DNA of 64,000 nt from an uncultured Comamonas sp. (GTDB lineage Bacteria > Pseudomonadota > Gammaproteobacteria > Burkholderiales > Burkholderiaceae_C). Within the stretch, counting starts at the first letter, position 1. Every line of letters begins with the position of its first letter. The position numbers were made by a program, and so were the translations under genes. The notes below the pieces were generated by a model that did not search any database, was not told the origin of the DNA, and worked only from the letters and a program-made list of their open reading frames with translations. This document shows, piece by piece, positions 52,607 to 61,125 of the stretch. The stretch lies in NCBI GenBank assembly GCA_947306475.1, contig CAMZGS010000006.1, positions 75,001-139,000 of the forward strand, read 5' to 3'.

Positions 52607-54154
52607 TCAGTGCTGCTCGCGGCGCAGGGCCGGGAACAGGATCACGTCGCGGATGCTGGGGCTGTCGGTCAGCAGCATCAGCAGGCGGTCGATGCCGATG
52701 CCGCAGCCGCCGGTGGGAGGCATGCCGTATTCGAGCGCGCGCACAAAGTCGTGGTCAAAGTACATGGCCTCGTCGTCGCCGCTGTCCTTGGCCGCCACCT
52801 GGGCGTTGAAGCGCTCGGCCTGGTCTTCGGCGTCGTTCAGCTCGGAGAAGCCATTGCCGAATTCGCGCCCGGTGATGTACAGCTCGAAGCGCTCGGTCAC
52901 CTCGGGGCGCTGGTCGTTGGCACGCGCCAGCGGCGAGATTTCCGTGGGGTGCTCCATGATGAAGGTCGGGTTCCAGAGCTTTTCCTCGACCGCCTCTTCA
53001 AAGTACAGCACCTGCAGGCTGGCCAGGGAGCGGGTGGAGAGCTTGTCCTTCTCTTCGTTCATGCCCAGTTTCTTGAGGGCGTTGATGAGCCAGTCGCGAT
53101 TGTTGACGTTGTTGCCCGCGTCGGTGTACTTGACGATGGCTTGCGGAATCGTCAGGCGCTCAAACGGTGCAGCCAGATCGACCGGACGGCCCGCATAGGT
53201 GCATTGCAGCGTGCCCACGGCCTTCAGGGCCGCATCGCGGATCAGCTGCTCGGTGTAGTCCATCAGATCCAGGTAGTTCCAGTAGGCCGCATAGAACTCC
53301 ATCATCGTGAACTCGGGGTTGTGGCGCACCGAGATGCCTTCGTTGCGGAAGTTGCGATTGATCTCGAACACGCGCTCAAAGCCACCGACGATCAGGCGCT
53401 TGAGATACAGCTCGGGTGCAATGCGCAGGTACATGTCCTGATCCAGCGCATTGTGGTGCGTGACAAACGGCCGGGCATTGGCGCCACCCGGGATGGGGTG
53501 CAGCATGGGAGTTTCGACTTCCAGGAAGCCGTGCTCGACCATGAATTCGCGGATGCTGGCCACGGCCCTGGAGCGGGCCACAAAGCGCTTGCGCGTGTCC
53601 TCGTTCATCATCAGATCGACGTAGCGCTGGCGCACCTTCTGCTCGGGGTCGGCCATGCCGTGGAACTTGTCGGGCATGGGGCGCAGGCTCTTGGTGAGCA
53701 GCCGGATCTTGCTGGCCTTGACCGACAGCTCGCCGGTCTTGGTCTTCATGAGCAGGCCTTCGACGGCGATGATGTCGCCCAGGTCCCACTTCTTGAAGTC
53801 GGCGTACACCTCTTCGCCCACGGCATCGCGCGTGATGTAGGCCTGGATGCGGCCCGTGGCGTCCTGCACCGTGGCAAAGCTGGCCTTGCCCATGACGCGC
53901 TTGAGCATCATGCGGCCGGCCATGCTGACCGTCAGTCCCAGGGCTTCCAACGCCTCGCCTTCCTGCGCTCCGTACTCGGCCAGCAGGGCGCCTGCACGGT
54001 GCGTGGGCTTGAAGTCGTTGGGGAAGGCAGCCACGCCCTGGGCACGGGCCTGTTCACGCAGTGCCTTGAGTTTTTCGCGCCGTTCGGCAATGAGCTTGTT
54101 CTCGTCTTGGGGCGCAGCCTGTTCGGTGGCCTGGGAGGTAGGTAGTTCAGACAT
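52607..54154 (-). CDS. lysS: Lysyl-tRNA synthetase (class II)
   Basis: Charges tRNA-Lys; 515 residues. An N-terminal Glu/Ala-rich stretch is followed by the OB-fold anticodon domain (about 55-175, [15 protein letters not shown]). Class II motif 1 is in [25 protein letters not shown] (read in two parts [13 protein letters not shown] and [12 protein letters not shown]), motif 2 [20 protein letters not shown], and motif 3 [18 protein letters not shown]. Its own terminator and a 282-base upstream gap make it monocistronic. Confidence 0.97.
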   Translation of the reverse strand: MSELPTSQATEQAAPQDENKLIAERREKLKALREQARAQGVAAFPNDFKPTHRAGALLAEYGAQEGEALEALGLTVSMAGRMMLKRVMGKASFATVQDATGRIQAYITRDAVGEEVYADFKKWDLGDIIAVEGLLMKTKTGELSVKASKIRLLTKSLRPMPDKFHGMADPEQKVRQRYVDLMMNEDTRKRFVARSRAVASIREFMVEHGFLEVETPMLHPIPGGANARPFVTHHNALDQDMYLRIAPELYLKRLIVGGFERVFEINRNFRNEGISVRHNPEFTMMEFYAAYWNYLDLMDYTEQLIRDAALKAVGTLQCTYAGRPVDLAAPFERLTIPQAIVKYTDAGNNVNNRDWLINALKKLGMNEEKDKLSTRSLASLQVLYFEEAVEEKLWNPTFIMEHPTEISPLARANDQRPEVTERFELYITGREFGNGFSELNDAEDQAERFNAQVAAKDSGDDEAMYFDHDFVRALEYGMPPTGGCGIGIDRLLMLLTDSPSIRDVILFPALRREQH

Positions 54155-54436
54155 GGGGGGCAGAATGCGTAGGAAGGCGCTGGCCCCGGCGCAAGCATGA
54201 TGGGCTGGGGCTGCTGCAGAAAAGGTTGGAGGCTGTAAAAATCAGCCAAAACCGGGGATTCTAGATTTTTTGTGCCTGGACTTGGCTGGCATGGCTTAAT
54301 CTTGAGAGCTCAATCCATCGAATGCTATGTTAAAAATAGCTTCTTCCGGTTGATTTGCAAACATTTCAAGTGCAAAAGACATGAAAAGCGTTGCTGCGTG
54401 AGCGGTGAAAGCTAGTATTTCAGGAGTTCTTCACCC

Positions 54437-54997
54437 ATGGCAAACCAAATCCTGCAATTCCTCCTGGAGGTGGCCAGCGGCCTGGTCGCTGGTGCCTGCC
54501 TGCTGCGCCTGTACATGCAGATGCAGCGCATACCGTTCAGCAACCCGGTGGGGCAGCTGGTGTTCGCCCTCTCCGACTGGCTGGTGCTGCCCCTGCGCCG
54601 CATGATCCGCCCGGCGGGCTACTTCGACACCTCCTGCCTGCTGGGCGCAGTGCTGGTCGAACTGGTGCACTACACGCTGCTGATGCTGTTGCTTGGCGGT
54701 CTGAACCCGACGGGCCTGATGCTGGTGCCGCTGCTGGCATTCTTTGGCCTGCTGAGCATGGTGCTGACGGGCTGCATCGGCATCCTGATCGTGTACGCCA
54801 TCCTCTCGTGGGTGCAGCCGCATGCCCCCATCGCCAACATCCTGGCGCGCCTGTCCGAGCCCCTGCTGCGCCCCCTGCGCCGCGTGATTCCGCTGGTCAG
54901 CGGCATCGATTTGTCGCCGCTGGTGGCCATCATTGGCCTGCAGGTACTGCAGATGATGCTCTCGCACCTGCAGATGAATGTGTTGTTGGGGCGCTGA
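54437..54997 (+). CDS. YggT-family membrane protein
   Basis: A 186-residue protein with two repeated YggT halves, four to five transmembrane helices. The signature is repeated: LSDWLVLPLRRMIRPAG and LSEPLLRPLRRVIPLVSGIDLSP, each with the basic PLRR element. AGGAG sits upstream of the ATG. The family is linked to osmotic response and membrane organisation, with no firm activity. The 282 bases upstream hold only a weak repeat-like AATAGCTTC segment near 54334. The divergent neighbour is lysS. Confidence 0.93.
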   Translation: MANQILQFLLEVASGLVAGACLLRLYMQMQRIPFSNPVGQLVFALSDWLVLPLRRMIRPAGYFDTSCLLGAVLVELVHYTLLMLLLGGLNPTGLMLVPLLAFFGLLSMVLTGCIGILIVYAILSWVQPHAPIANILARLSEPLLRPLRRVIPLVSGIDLSPLVAIIGLQVLQMMLSHLQMNVLLGR

Positions 54998-55018
54998 GCG
55001 GCACCCCATGGGCATGCG

Positions 55019-55723
55019 CTAATCGGGCACCACCGGATAGAACGGCTTACCTTCAAACCGCGCCGGGTGGTTCATCATCACCCCCAGCATCACCGGCAAC
55101 ACCCGCGCCAGCAGCGCGCGCCCATCGCGCAACTGGGCGCGGTTGACGGTGCTGTTCCACGTCGAGCCGCCATGCATCAGCTGATTACGCAGCGTGTACA
55201 GGCGCACAAACACCTCGTACAGCACCCGCTCCGTATCCTGCTGCCCCAGCGCCCGATGTACGCGCTGGCGTGCCTCATCAAACGCCTCGCGCCAGTGGTC
55301 GGGAATGCTGCCATCGCTGCGCGGATTGCTGTGCGCATCCCAAAACGGCTGAAACACAAATTGGTTGTTGAGCAGCAGTCGAATCGGCCCAGGAAACACC
55401 TGCCACACCAAGTTAGCAAGCGCCTTGTCGGCATCCAGCACGCACAAATCGGCCATGAAGTTGCGAAACGCCTGCCGCTCAGAGGCCACCGTGCCACCCC
55501 CTTCGCCCAAATCCTGCGCATAAGCCGCATTGAAGCCAATCCACAGGCAGATGAAGGCAACATCGTCATCCTCCCCCGCTGCTTCTGCCCGCTTAAGCCA
55601 ACTTAAAGCGCGGTGCATGCGCAGGGTGAATGGCGTCTGCCCCAGCGCCCGCTGCTCCCTGTGGCGCTGCGTCAGCACTGCCAGCGCCGCAGAAAGGGCT
55701 AATGCAGTAGTTTGGGTGTTCAT
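55019..55723 (-). CDS. HEPN-like protein with RNQLMH motif
   Basis: A 234-residue alpha-helical soluble protein. The C-terminal third has LYTLRNQLMHGG, which fits the R-x4-H motif of HEPN ribonuclease domains; a second family-like block is DVAFICLWIGFNAAYAQDLG near 55-75. The ATG at 55723 (MNTQTTALALSAALAVLT) is the likely start; the frame extends to 55885 but those residues lack coding character. HEPN proteins act as RNases or tRNA modifiers in toxin and anti-phage systems, and some are plain housekeeping proteins. No nucleotidyltransferase antitoxin partner is adjacent, so a two-gene MNT/HEPN toxin is not supported. Bounded by yggT (convergent) and the AT-rich block. Confidence 0.75.
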   Translation of the reverse strand: MNTQTTALALSAALAVLTQRHREQRALGQTPFTLRMHRALSWLKRAEAAGEDDDVAFICLWIGFNAAYAQDLGEGGGTVASERQAFRNFMADLCVLDADKALANLVWQVFPGPIRLLLNNQFVFQPFWDAHSNPRSDGSIPDHWREAFDEARQRVHRALGQQDTERVLYEVFVRLYTLRNQLMHGGSTWNSTVNRAQLRDGRALLARVLPVMLGVMMNHPARFEGKPFYPVVPD

Positions 55724-56019
55724 GTTCGATTCAGCGTTTGAGCCATTGGGCCAATACATCCAGCGCCTGTCCCACGCCAGCAGACCAACTACCCGCCGAT
55801 TGGGAATCCAGTGGCGCGTTACCGCATTTTGGTCAACTGTGGAAGATGTCGTGGCCCATCCTATTACCCACATCTTTCGCCACACCGCAAGACAGCGAAG
55901 ACAGGTATGCGCTTCCAGCAGAGATGTGGGAATGGGATGCGCATAGCCAGGATGAAAAATATTGTCCCTCTTAATAGCTTGGGACAGAGCTATTCAAGCG
56001 ATCGAGGCAACTTCTCAGT

Positions 56020-57222
56020 TCAGAAAAAATACTGCGCCACTTGCCAGCCAACCGAAAAAATTGACAAGATGGCTGTTCCTGTAATGGCCAGTCGATTGCC
56101 GGCGGCATTTTTTTTATAATTAACCTGCAAATTTTCTAACTGAGTTTCAATGGCCTTTTGTATCTGTGTTTGTTGATTGTGGATGGCTTCCAGTCCTATG
56201 AATTTATCGTATAGCTGCTTAGTGGTGGCATCCTGCTGTAATATTTTTGCTATAATTTTTTTATTATAGATATGTAAATTTTTCTCAAGACGGGTTTTGA
56301 ATTCGGATGATTCATTAGAAAAAATTGATAATTCAGAATTTATATTTTTTGCTTGAATTGAGAATGAATTATTAAAATGCTTCTCTAGAGTTTCAAACTG
56401 TTGTTTTAGTGTGGTGATAGTCGCTGCTAGTTGTTCTTGAATGGCAGTTTTTTGCAAATCCCCCTCGTCCACTATTTTTTCCAAAGATCTTTTAATCAGC
56501 TGTTCTTGTGCCGAAAAATTATTATTTAATTTTTGTTCAAAAAAATTATTTCGCTTTGCTTGTTCAGAAAAAACCTTGTCCAAGCGCTCGACATATTGAG
56601 CTATAGAATCACGCAGATCTTGTTTAACGTCTGACCTCAAAGCATGGTTAGCAGCATCAATGCGGCCTTCGGCTTCCTTAACAAGCTTGACGCAGCCGAC
56701 CAGTTGCATGGCTTGCTCTTGGGTGACGCCCTTGGCCTCCATGAGCCCTTGATTTGCGAGGTTAATTTCTCTTTGTTGATTTTCAAGAACCTTTTGTTGT
56801 TCTGAAATTTGATTGTTTTGTGATTTCAGATCTCTGGTTTGCTGTTCCAATAATTTCTGCTGCTGTAGCAAAATATTCTGCTGCTCATTCAATTGCTTGG
56901 CCATTGCAGTATTGACAACCAGTAGGGTCGAGGTTTTTTCGGTCAGCTTACCAATAGACTTATTGAGGTTGATTTGTGCATCCTTGACGTGATCATCGCG
57001 GTCCTTCCACCAATTGCCGATGAAATTACCATCTTTCTGCTCTTGGCGAAGCTGTTCTAGTTTATCGACAGAGTTTTTTACTTCGATCTGGGATTTGTGA
57101 ATGTCGGGGATGATGTTTTTGATATTACTTTGGCGAAATAAATAGGGGGGAATTTCGATATTAGCGATGCCTTCCACGATACGGCTGGGGCTATACGTAA
57201 GTTCGATATTTTTCATTTTCAT
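56020..57222 (-). CDS. Long coiled-coil protein with C-terminal transmembrane anchor
   Basis: A 400-residue protein, Asn/Gln/Lys-rich and AT-rich in codons, unlike its neighbours. The N-terminal 45 residues (LTYSPSRIVEGIANIEIPPY) are a short globular part. Residues about 48-370 are nearly continuous coiled coil with Gln-rich heptads (LLQQQKLLEQQTRDL, ISEQQKVLENQQREI). One hydrophobic helix near 379-399 at the very end should place most of the protein in the cytoplasm or periplasm as a tail-anchored rod. I do not recognise the family. It lies 12 bases after the HNH-like membrane protein gene, so they are cotranscribed and probably act together. Confidence 0.8.
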   Translation of the reverse strand: MKMKNIELTYSPSRIVEGIANIEIPPYLFRQSNIKNIIPDIHKSQIEVKNSVDKLEQLRQEQKDGNFIGNWWKDRDDHVKDAQINLNKSIGKLTEKTSTLLVVNTAMAKQLNEQQNILLQQQKLLEQQTRDLKSQNNQISEQQKVLENQQREINLANQGLMEAKGVTQEQAMQLVGCVKLVKEAEGRIDAANHALRSDVKQDLRDSIAQYVERLDKVFSEQAKRNNFFEQKLNNNFSAQEQLIKRSLEKIVDEGDLQKTAIQEQLAATITTLKQQFETLEKHFNNSFSIQAKNINSELSIFSNESSEFKTRLEKNLHIYNKKIIAKILQQDATTKQLYDKFIGLEAIHNQQTQIQKAIETQLENLQVNYKKNAAGNRLAITGTAILSIFSVGWQVAQYFF

Positions 57223-57234
57223 GCCTCGGTAATT

Positions 57235-58779
57235 TCAAAGATTTTTCAGAAAGCGCTCGATTTCTATTTGGCTTTCGTTGATGAAACGGATAGCTTTATG
57301 GCTTTTTTGTACTTGTTCTCGGGTTTCGGTGACGGTCTGCTCAAGGCTTGCCAAGGTATATGCTGCTGACTTACCAGCGCCAGCTAGGTTGTGCCCGATG
57401 TTTTGGTACAGCACGATAGACTGGTTGTAGTTTTCAATGTTGACCAATGAAATTTCCGTTAGGGCGGCAAGCTGATTGGCGAATGCATCGCGCCGTTTAG
57501 CATCAGTCATCAGCTCATCCATGAATATCTCATCTTGGCGGACACTGTCGAAATAGCGATCAATCTGATAGGCCAGTAGTGCAGATAGCAGCCCGGTGAT
57601 GATGCCTGTCAGCACCGGTGTTAGTACATCCGCGAATGGGCCCAAAAATGGCATGGTGGCCATGAAGGCGTTGACGGTTTCGTTCAGTAAAAAACCAATG
57701 GACGTGATGATCACCGTGCCAAGGATCTTCAAGCCTTCTTGTAGCGCTTGCTGTTTTGTCATGCCTTTAGGTGGAAAGAAGATCGTCTTGAAGGCTTTCC
57801 ACAGTCCCAGGAGTCCATCGCGGATCATGGTCACAAACCGTTTGGCGGTGGATAGAACATTGTTGAGCAGGAATGTGAGCAGATTGCTCATGAAACCGCT
57901 GATCCCTCCCTCGAAAAAACCAGCAACGGCATCGGGGATTTTCTTGATGACGGACTCGATTACTTTTGCAAATCGCTCGCGAATTTCATCGAATAAGGTT
58001 TTACCGGCCTGAATGCCATGCTTGATGAGAGTTTTGAATTCATTGAACAGTCCGTTAACCAGTTCAGTCAAAAGTATTCCAAGTGCTTGGCGCACCCCCA
58101 TTTTCTGGGCTTGATCCATCCCCGTCGTCAGAAGTTCTGAAGATTGTTTCTTTATCAGGGCGGTATTGATCGTGGTATTGATGTGCTCATCGGATCGCTG
58201 CTGGAGAGCGGCAGCACGTTCGGGATCGATTCCAAAGTCAGGCCTGCGCTTTTGCACGTCTTGCAGGCTTTGCTCTCTTTTGGATCGGTTGATGCTCTTG
58301 GATGTGGCGGCAAGATTGGCATCGTCATTGGCCATTTCTTTCAATGCATCGAGACTCTTACCCGTTTCCAAGGCGAGGTGTGCCTTTTTGTTGGTAGATA
58401 TTGTTTTGAGGGAAGTGATGTGGTCGGCATCCATTGAATCAGACGATAGGGCTTGGCCGGTGTAATCATCTATACCTCTGGATCGAACCTTCTGGCTTTT
58501 TTCATTAAAGTTCGATAATTCATAATCTTCCCGATCGTATTCCTTGCGGGATTGGGTATAGCTGGCTTTGTCCTTCTCGGCGATGAAACCATCGTCATCT
58601 CTGGAAAAATTGTGCAATGTGGTTACATTGCCGCCATTTCGATCCTCGAACATAGCCAGGGAAAGACCGAAAGGCCCGATGATCTGAGAGATGACCTGCT
58701 TTTGGCAGTCGGCAAAGAGTGCTTCGAGCCGCTGCTGTTTGGTGGTGGCAGCGGATTGGTGAACTATCGGGTAATTCAT
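57235..58779 (-). CDS. Membrane protein with HNH-like N-terminal domain (putative toxin/defence effector)
   Basis: A 514-residue protein. Residues about 85-170 have the layout of an HNH-type nuclease: DDYTGQALSSDSMDADHI (D117, D119, H120), then DANLAATSKSINRSK with N155, N164 and R165/K167. After a basic linker, residues about 230-420 form hydrophobic or amphipathic helices (LLTFLLNNVL, LGTVIITSIGFLL, LTGIITGLLSALLAYQI). A helical tail with E/Q-rich heptads follows (about 440-514). The nuclease reading is by pattern only, and zinc-binding cysteines are lacking. Six bases follow the SUKH gene, so it is translationally linked to it. Known two-gene toxin families are not recognised. Confidence 0.7.
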   Translation of the reverse strand: MNYPIVHQSAATTKQQRLEALFADCQKQVISQIIGPFGLSLAMFEDRNGGNVTTLHNFSRDDDGFIAEKDKASYTQSRKEYDREDYELSNFNEKSQKVRSRGIDDYTGQALSSDSMDADHITSLKTISTNKKAHLALETGKSLDALKEMANDDANLAATSKSINRSKREQSLQDVQKRRPDFGIDPERAAALQQRSDEHINTTINTALIKKQSSELLTTGMDQAQKMGVRQALGILLTELVNGLFNEFKTLIKHGIQAGKTLFDEIRERFAKVIESVIKKIPDAVAGFFEGGISGFMSNLLTFLLNNVLSTAKRFVTMIRDGLLGLWKAFKTIFFPPKGMTKQQALQEGLKILGTVIITSIGFLLNETVNAFMATMPFLGPFADVLTPVLTGIITGLLSALLAYQIDRYFDSVRQDEIFMDELMTDAKRRDAFANQLAALTEISLVNIENYNQSIVLYQNIGHNLAGAGKSAAYTLASLEQTVTETREQVQKSHKAIRFINESQIEIERFLKNL

Positions 58780-58785
58780 GGTTTT

Positions 58786-59292
58786 TCAGTAGGTGTTTTG
58801 AATGAATGCAGCGAACCATTGCGCGAAGCTGTCTGCTTGGATACTGCGTTTGCCGTCGTCGTGCCAGATGGCAATGATTTGGCCCTTGAGGCCTTGGCTG
58901 GCGGGGTGCATGTCAATGCATAGGTGGTCACCTGCGCCGTTATAGGTAAACGGAATCCAGGCAGTTGTCCACCAAGCTTTCAGTACTCCAGGGGCTGGTT
59001 GAGCTTCGGCATCGTTGAATTCACCACTTTCCAATAGGTCTTTCCAGACCATCCATTCGGATTGAATCCTCTGGGTGGAAAGAAACTCTAGGCCAGAGAA
59101 GATGCCACGGGCTTGGCCTTTCTGTCCGTTGTGAATTTTCAAGGCGGCTATGAAATCAGCAGGTAAAGGGATGCCGATGGTTTTCTCCAGTGCTTGAATA
59201 TCCCTATCACTGGCAGGAGGATTCAGGTCTAATAGCGATGTGGGCTGGTTCAATGCCAGCCAAGTTTCGAGTTGTTGCCACTCTTTTTTCAT
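58786..59292 (-). CDS. SMI1/KNR4 (SUKH) family protein
   Basis: A 168-residue soluble protein with the SUKH fold: ALEKTIGIPLPADFIAALKIHNGQ (read as IGIPLPADFIAAL and KIHNGQ) near 35-55, then FSGLEFLSTQRI, WIPFTYNGAGDHLCIDMHP and GQIIAIWHDDG. Bacterial SUKH proteins commonly serve as immunity proteins beside contact-dependent or polymorphic toxins. AAGGAG lies seven bases before the ATG. It is immediately upstream of the HNH-like membrane protein gene, so immunity to it is the natural hypothesis; a stand-alone signalling role is possible. Confidence 0.85.
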   Translation of the reverse strand: MKKEWQQLETWLALNQPTSLLDLNPPASDRDIQALEKTIGIPLPADFIAALKIHNGQKGQARGIFSGLEFLSTQRIQSEWMVWKDLLESGEFNDAEAQPAPGVLKAWWTTAWIPFTYNGAGDHLCIDMHPASQGLKGQIIAIWHDDGKRSIQADSFAQWFAAFIQNTY

Positions 59293-59456
59293 AAATGCTC
59301 CTTAATGAAATCCTGGAGCCAGCGTCGCGTGCTTTTGATAAAATCTTCCTTTCACACTGCCGGATGAGTAATCTGAATTTATGCCCAAGCCGATGTTGAA
59401 AAATGCTTTATAGTTAATGTCTATAGTAATTCAAATAAATGGTGGGTGGATAAGGG

Positions 59457-59787
59457 TTATTTAATTAATTTTTCTTTAAACTTAGAAAATTCTTCGTCTG
59501 TCAAAGAACCATTCTTGTGAAATTTGCTGAGTTTTTGAAGATGCTCCAAGATGTGGCGCATAGTTTTTTTCATCAGCCATGGGTATTTTAAAGTCATCTT
59601 TTGTTTGAAAATCCCCAGGCATTGGTTTGGAATACGAACTCTTTTCTGATTTAGGTGGCCAAAAGGTTTTTTTGCTTTTAGCTTGTAATTTTTCATGGGC
59701 ACTACCTACGACAGAAGCAATTCCCCAGATAAAGCAAAAAAATAGAAAAATAAAAATGACTAGGACCACAATGCCTCCGCCTTTCAT
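59457..59787 (-). pseudogene. SHOCT-domain membrane protein, split by a +1 frameshift at an A7 tract
   Basis: The start at 59787 has a strong ribosome site (AAGGAG). The first frame encodes a hydrophobic helix (VVLVIFIFLFFCFIWGIASV) and a basic, Ser/Lys/Pro linker to DEKN, then loses coding sense and stops at 59482. The +1 frame instead continues from the A7 run (T7 at 59564-59570) as TMRHILEHLQKLSKFHK and GSLTDEEFSKFKEKLIK, a SHOCT domain, to a stop at 59457. Removing one A restores a single protein of about 109 residues. Either an indel broke the gene or slippage in the A7 tract allows both products. The stop of the WYL gene is 25 bases upstream. Confidence 0.75.
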
Positions 59788-59811
59788 GCTTTTCTCCTTG
59801 GTATCCTGTCG

Positions 59812-60756
59812 TTAATCCTGCGTTGTGTAATGGGTACTAGGTGTCTTCCATTGCACTAATGCGTGGCGCAACCCCTTCACCAACTCCTCCTCCCAAGCCT
59901 TGGGCTGAACAATCCGCACATGCGGCAGCCAATACCGCACCACGGGCAGCAATTGGTTGATGTGGTTGATCTGGGTGGTGACCAGCAGGGAGCCGTCGTC
60001 GTCCTGGCGATGCTGTTGTTGGGGTAGCAGCTGGCGGCGGGCGAAGTAGTGGGCGATTTCCGGGGCGACGCGCAGCAGCACTTCGGTGGTTTGTTCGGTA
60101 AACCACACGTCGTCCTTGTTGGCGATGTAGTCCAAGTGGCTGCGTTTGGGGATGAAGGGGGCGTCGCTGTCCACTTGCAGTTGCTCGATAAGCGCGACGC
60201 TGAAGTTTTTTAGGCGGCCCGCTTCTTCGGCGGCCAGGTACCAGACGCCGTTTTTGTGGATCAGGCGGTAGGGGTGGGCAATGCGGGGTTTGGCTTTGTA
60301 GGTAAAGCAGCAGGTGTGGCGGTGTTCGATGGCCGTTTGCAGAGCAGTGAAGGTGCGCGAGCCTCCGCTCAAGTCTTCGTGCGGCACGGGCTGTACATGG
60401 GTGGTGCGGCGCGGTTCGGGGGTGCGGAGTTGGTTTAGTAGATAGGGCAGGCTGTTGTCAGGAAACAGACGTTCGGTGCCGGCCATGCGCGCGTAGTCGT
60501 GCAGGTGTCGGGCGGGGATGGTGCTGCGGGCGCTGTGGGTGAGTTGCCACTGGCCTTGGGGGTTGCGCTCGGCAATGCCGTGCAGGCGTTGGTGCAAGTC
60601 GCGTTCAATGGTGCGTACATCCACTTCGAATTCAGCGGCCAGCTGGTGCTTGTCGATCAGCTCACCTTGGTGCAAGCGGGCAATGATGCGCGAGAGGCGC
60701 TGGGCCAGTTTCTCGCCTTTAGAGGGGGTGGTAGCAGCAAGGTCAGTGGCAATCAT
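59812..60756 (-). CDS. WYL-domain transcriptional regulator
   Basis: A 314-residue protein. The N-terminal winged helix-turn-helix (about 15-75) has HQLAAEFEVDVRTIERDLHQRL. The WYL domain (about 140-225) contains CFTYKAKPRIAHPYRLIHKNGVWYLAAEEAGRLKNF, here cited in parts CFTYKAKPRIAHPYRLI and HKNGVWYLAA, and a C-terminal WCX-like extension follows. WYL proteins sense nucleic acid or nucleotide signals, and BrxR/CapW members repress defence operons. The gene heads a minus-strand series that includes the SHOCT gene and the SUKH/HNH/coiled-coil set, so it may control them. Its GC content is nearer the chromosome average than that set. Confidence 0.9.
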   Translation of the reverse strand: MIATDLAATTPSKGEKLAQRLSRIIARLHQGELIDKHQLAAEFEVDVRTIERDLHQRLHGIAERNPQGQWQLTHSARSTIPARHLHDYARMAGTERLFPDNSLPYLLNQLRTPEPRRTTHVQPVPHEDLSGGSRTFTALQTAIEHRHTCCFTYKAKPRIAHPYRLIHKNGVWYLAAEEAGRLKNFSVALIEQLQVDSDAPFIPKRSHLDYIANKDDVWFTEQTTEVLLRVAPEIAHYFARRQLLPQQQHRQDDDGSLLVTTQINHINQLLPVVRYWLPHVRIVQPKAWEEELVKGLRHALVQWKTPSTHYTTQD

Positions 60757-61125
60757 GGGGCTAGCGAAAGAAGGTGCGCAGACTCTAGAAGTTGTTCACG
60801 ACAGGGTGTGTCGAACTCGAGCATGCCTTTTGATGTTGCTTAAGTAAATCTTTGCATACCAAAAAAAGCAATTTGTTGTATTTATTTTGCAACGAATGTG
60901 TGCTTTTTAAAAAAATATGAGCGATTACCGCTGATTGGTATTAGTTTTAGAGATATTAAGTTGGTGAAAAACAATGTGGCTAATCGGTAGCAGCTATGTT
61001 TTTTGATATTTTTGCGCTACAGAAAGTGTGCTTGCTGTGTATACATGGGGCGTGAATCCGTTGGAAGCGATGCTTTATGACATTGCGCCCCATGGGCTTG
61101 GCGTATCGGGGAATGGGTGCGCGTA
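60757..61125. other. AT-rich intergenic region upstream of the WYL gene
   Basis: About 370 bases with no gene. It holds the promoter side of the WYL gene and the long hairpin at 60861-60910, which ends the operon to its right. The part from 60910 to 61040 is AT-rich without a recognisable motif. Confidence 0.5.
60861..60910 (-). terminator. Long hairpin, minus-strand terminator of the envelope operon
   Basis: Outer arms AAAAAGCA / TGCTTTTT and inner arms TTTGTTG / CAACGAA (one G-U wobble) surround an AT-rich loop. Read on the minus strand the hairpin ends in a T7 run. It lies about 215 bases past the stop of the secreted-protein gene at 61126. The same structure could also be an operator site for the WYL regulator. 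Confidence 0.65.

Noticed and set aside
55724-56019. Short plus-strand frame at 55738-55974 (ending YALPAEMWEWDAHSQDEKYCPS-like residues)
   Set aside because: About 78 codons with no ribosome site; starts inside the upstream region of the HEPN-like gene. It could be a remnant, but nothing supports expression.
59560-59575. -1 programmed frameshift at A AAA AAC in the SHOCT gene
   Set aside because: The heptamer is in the right phase, but a -1 shift leads to a frame without SHOCT sense (next codons CTA TGC GCC); only a +1 shift or base loss joins the two halves.
55019-60756. CRISPR array or transposon in the accessory region
   Set aside because: No regularly spaced direct repeats, transposase gene or terminal inverted repeats seen.
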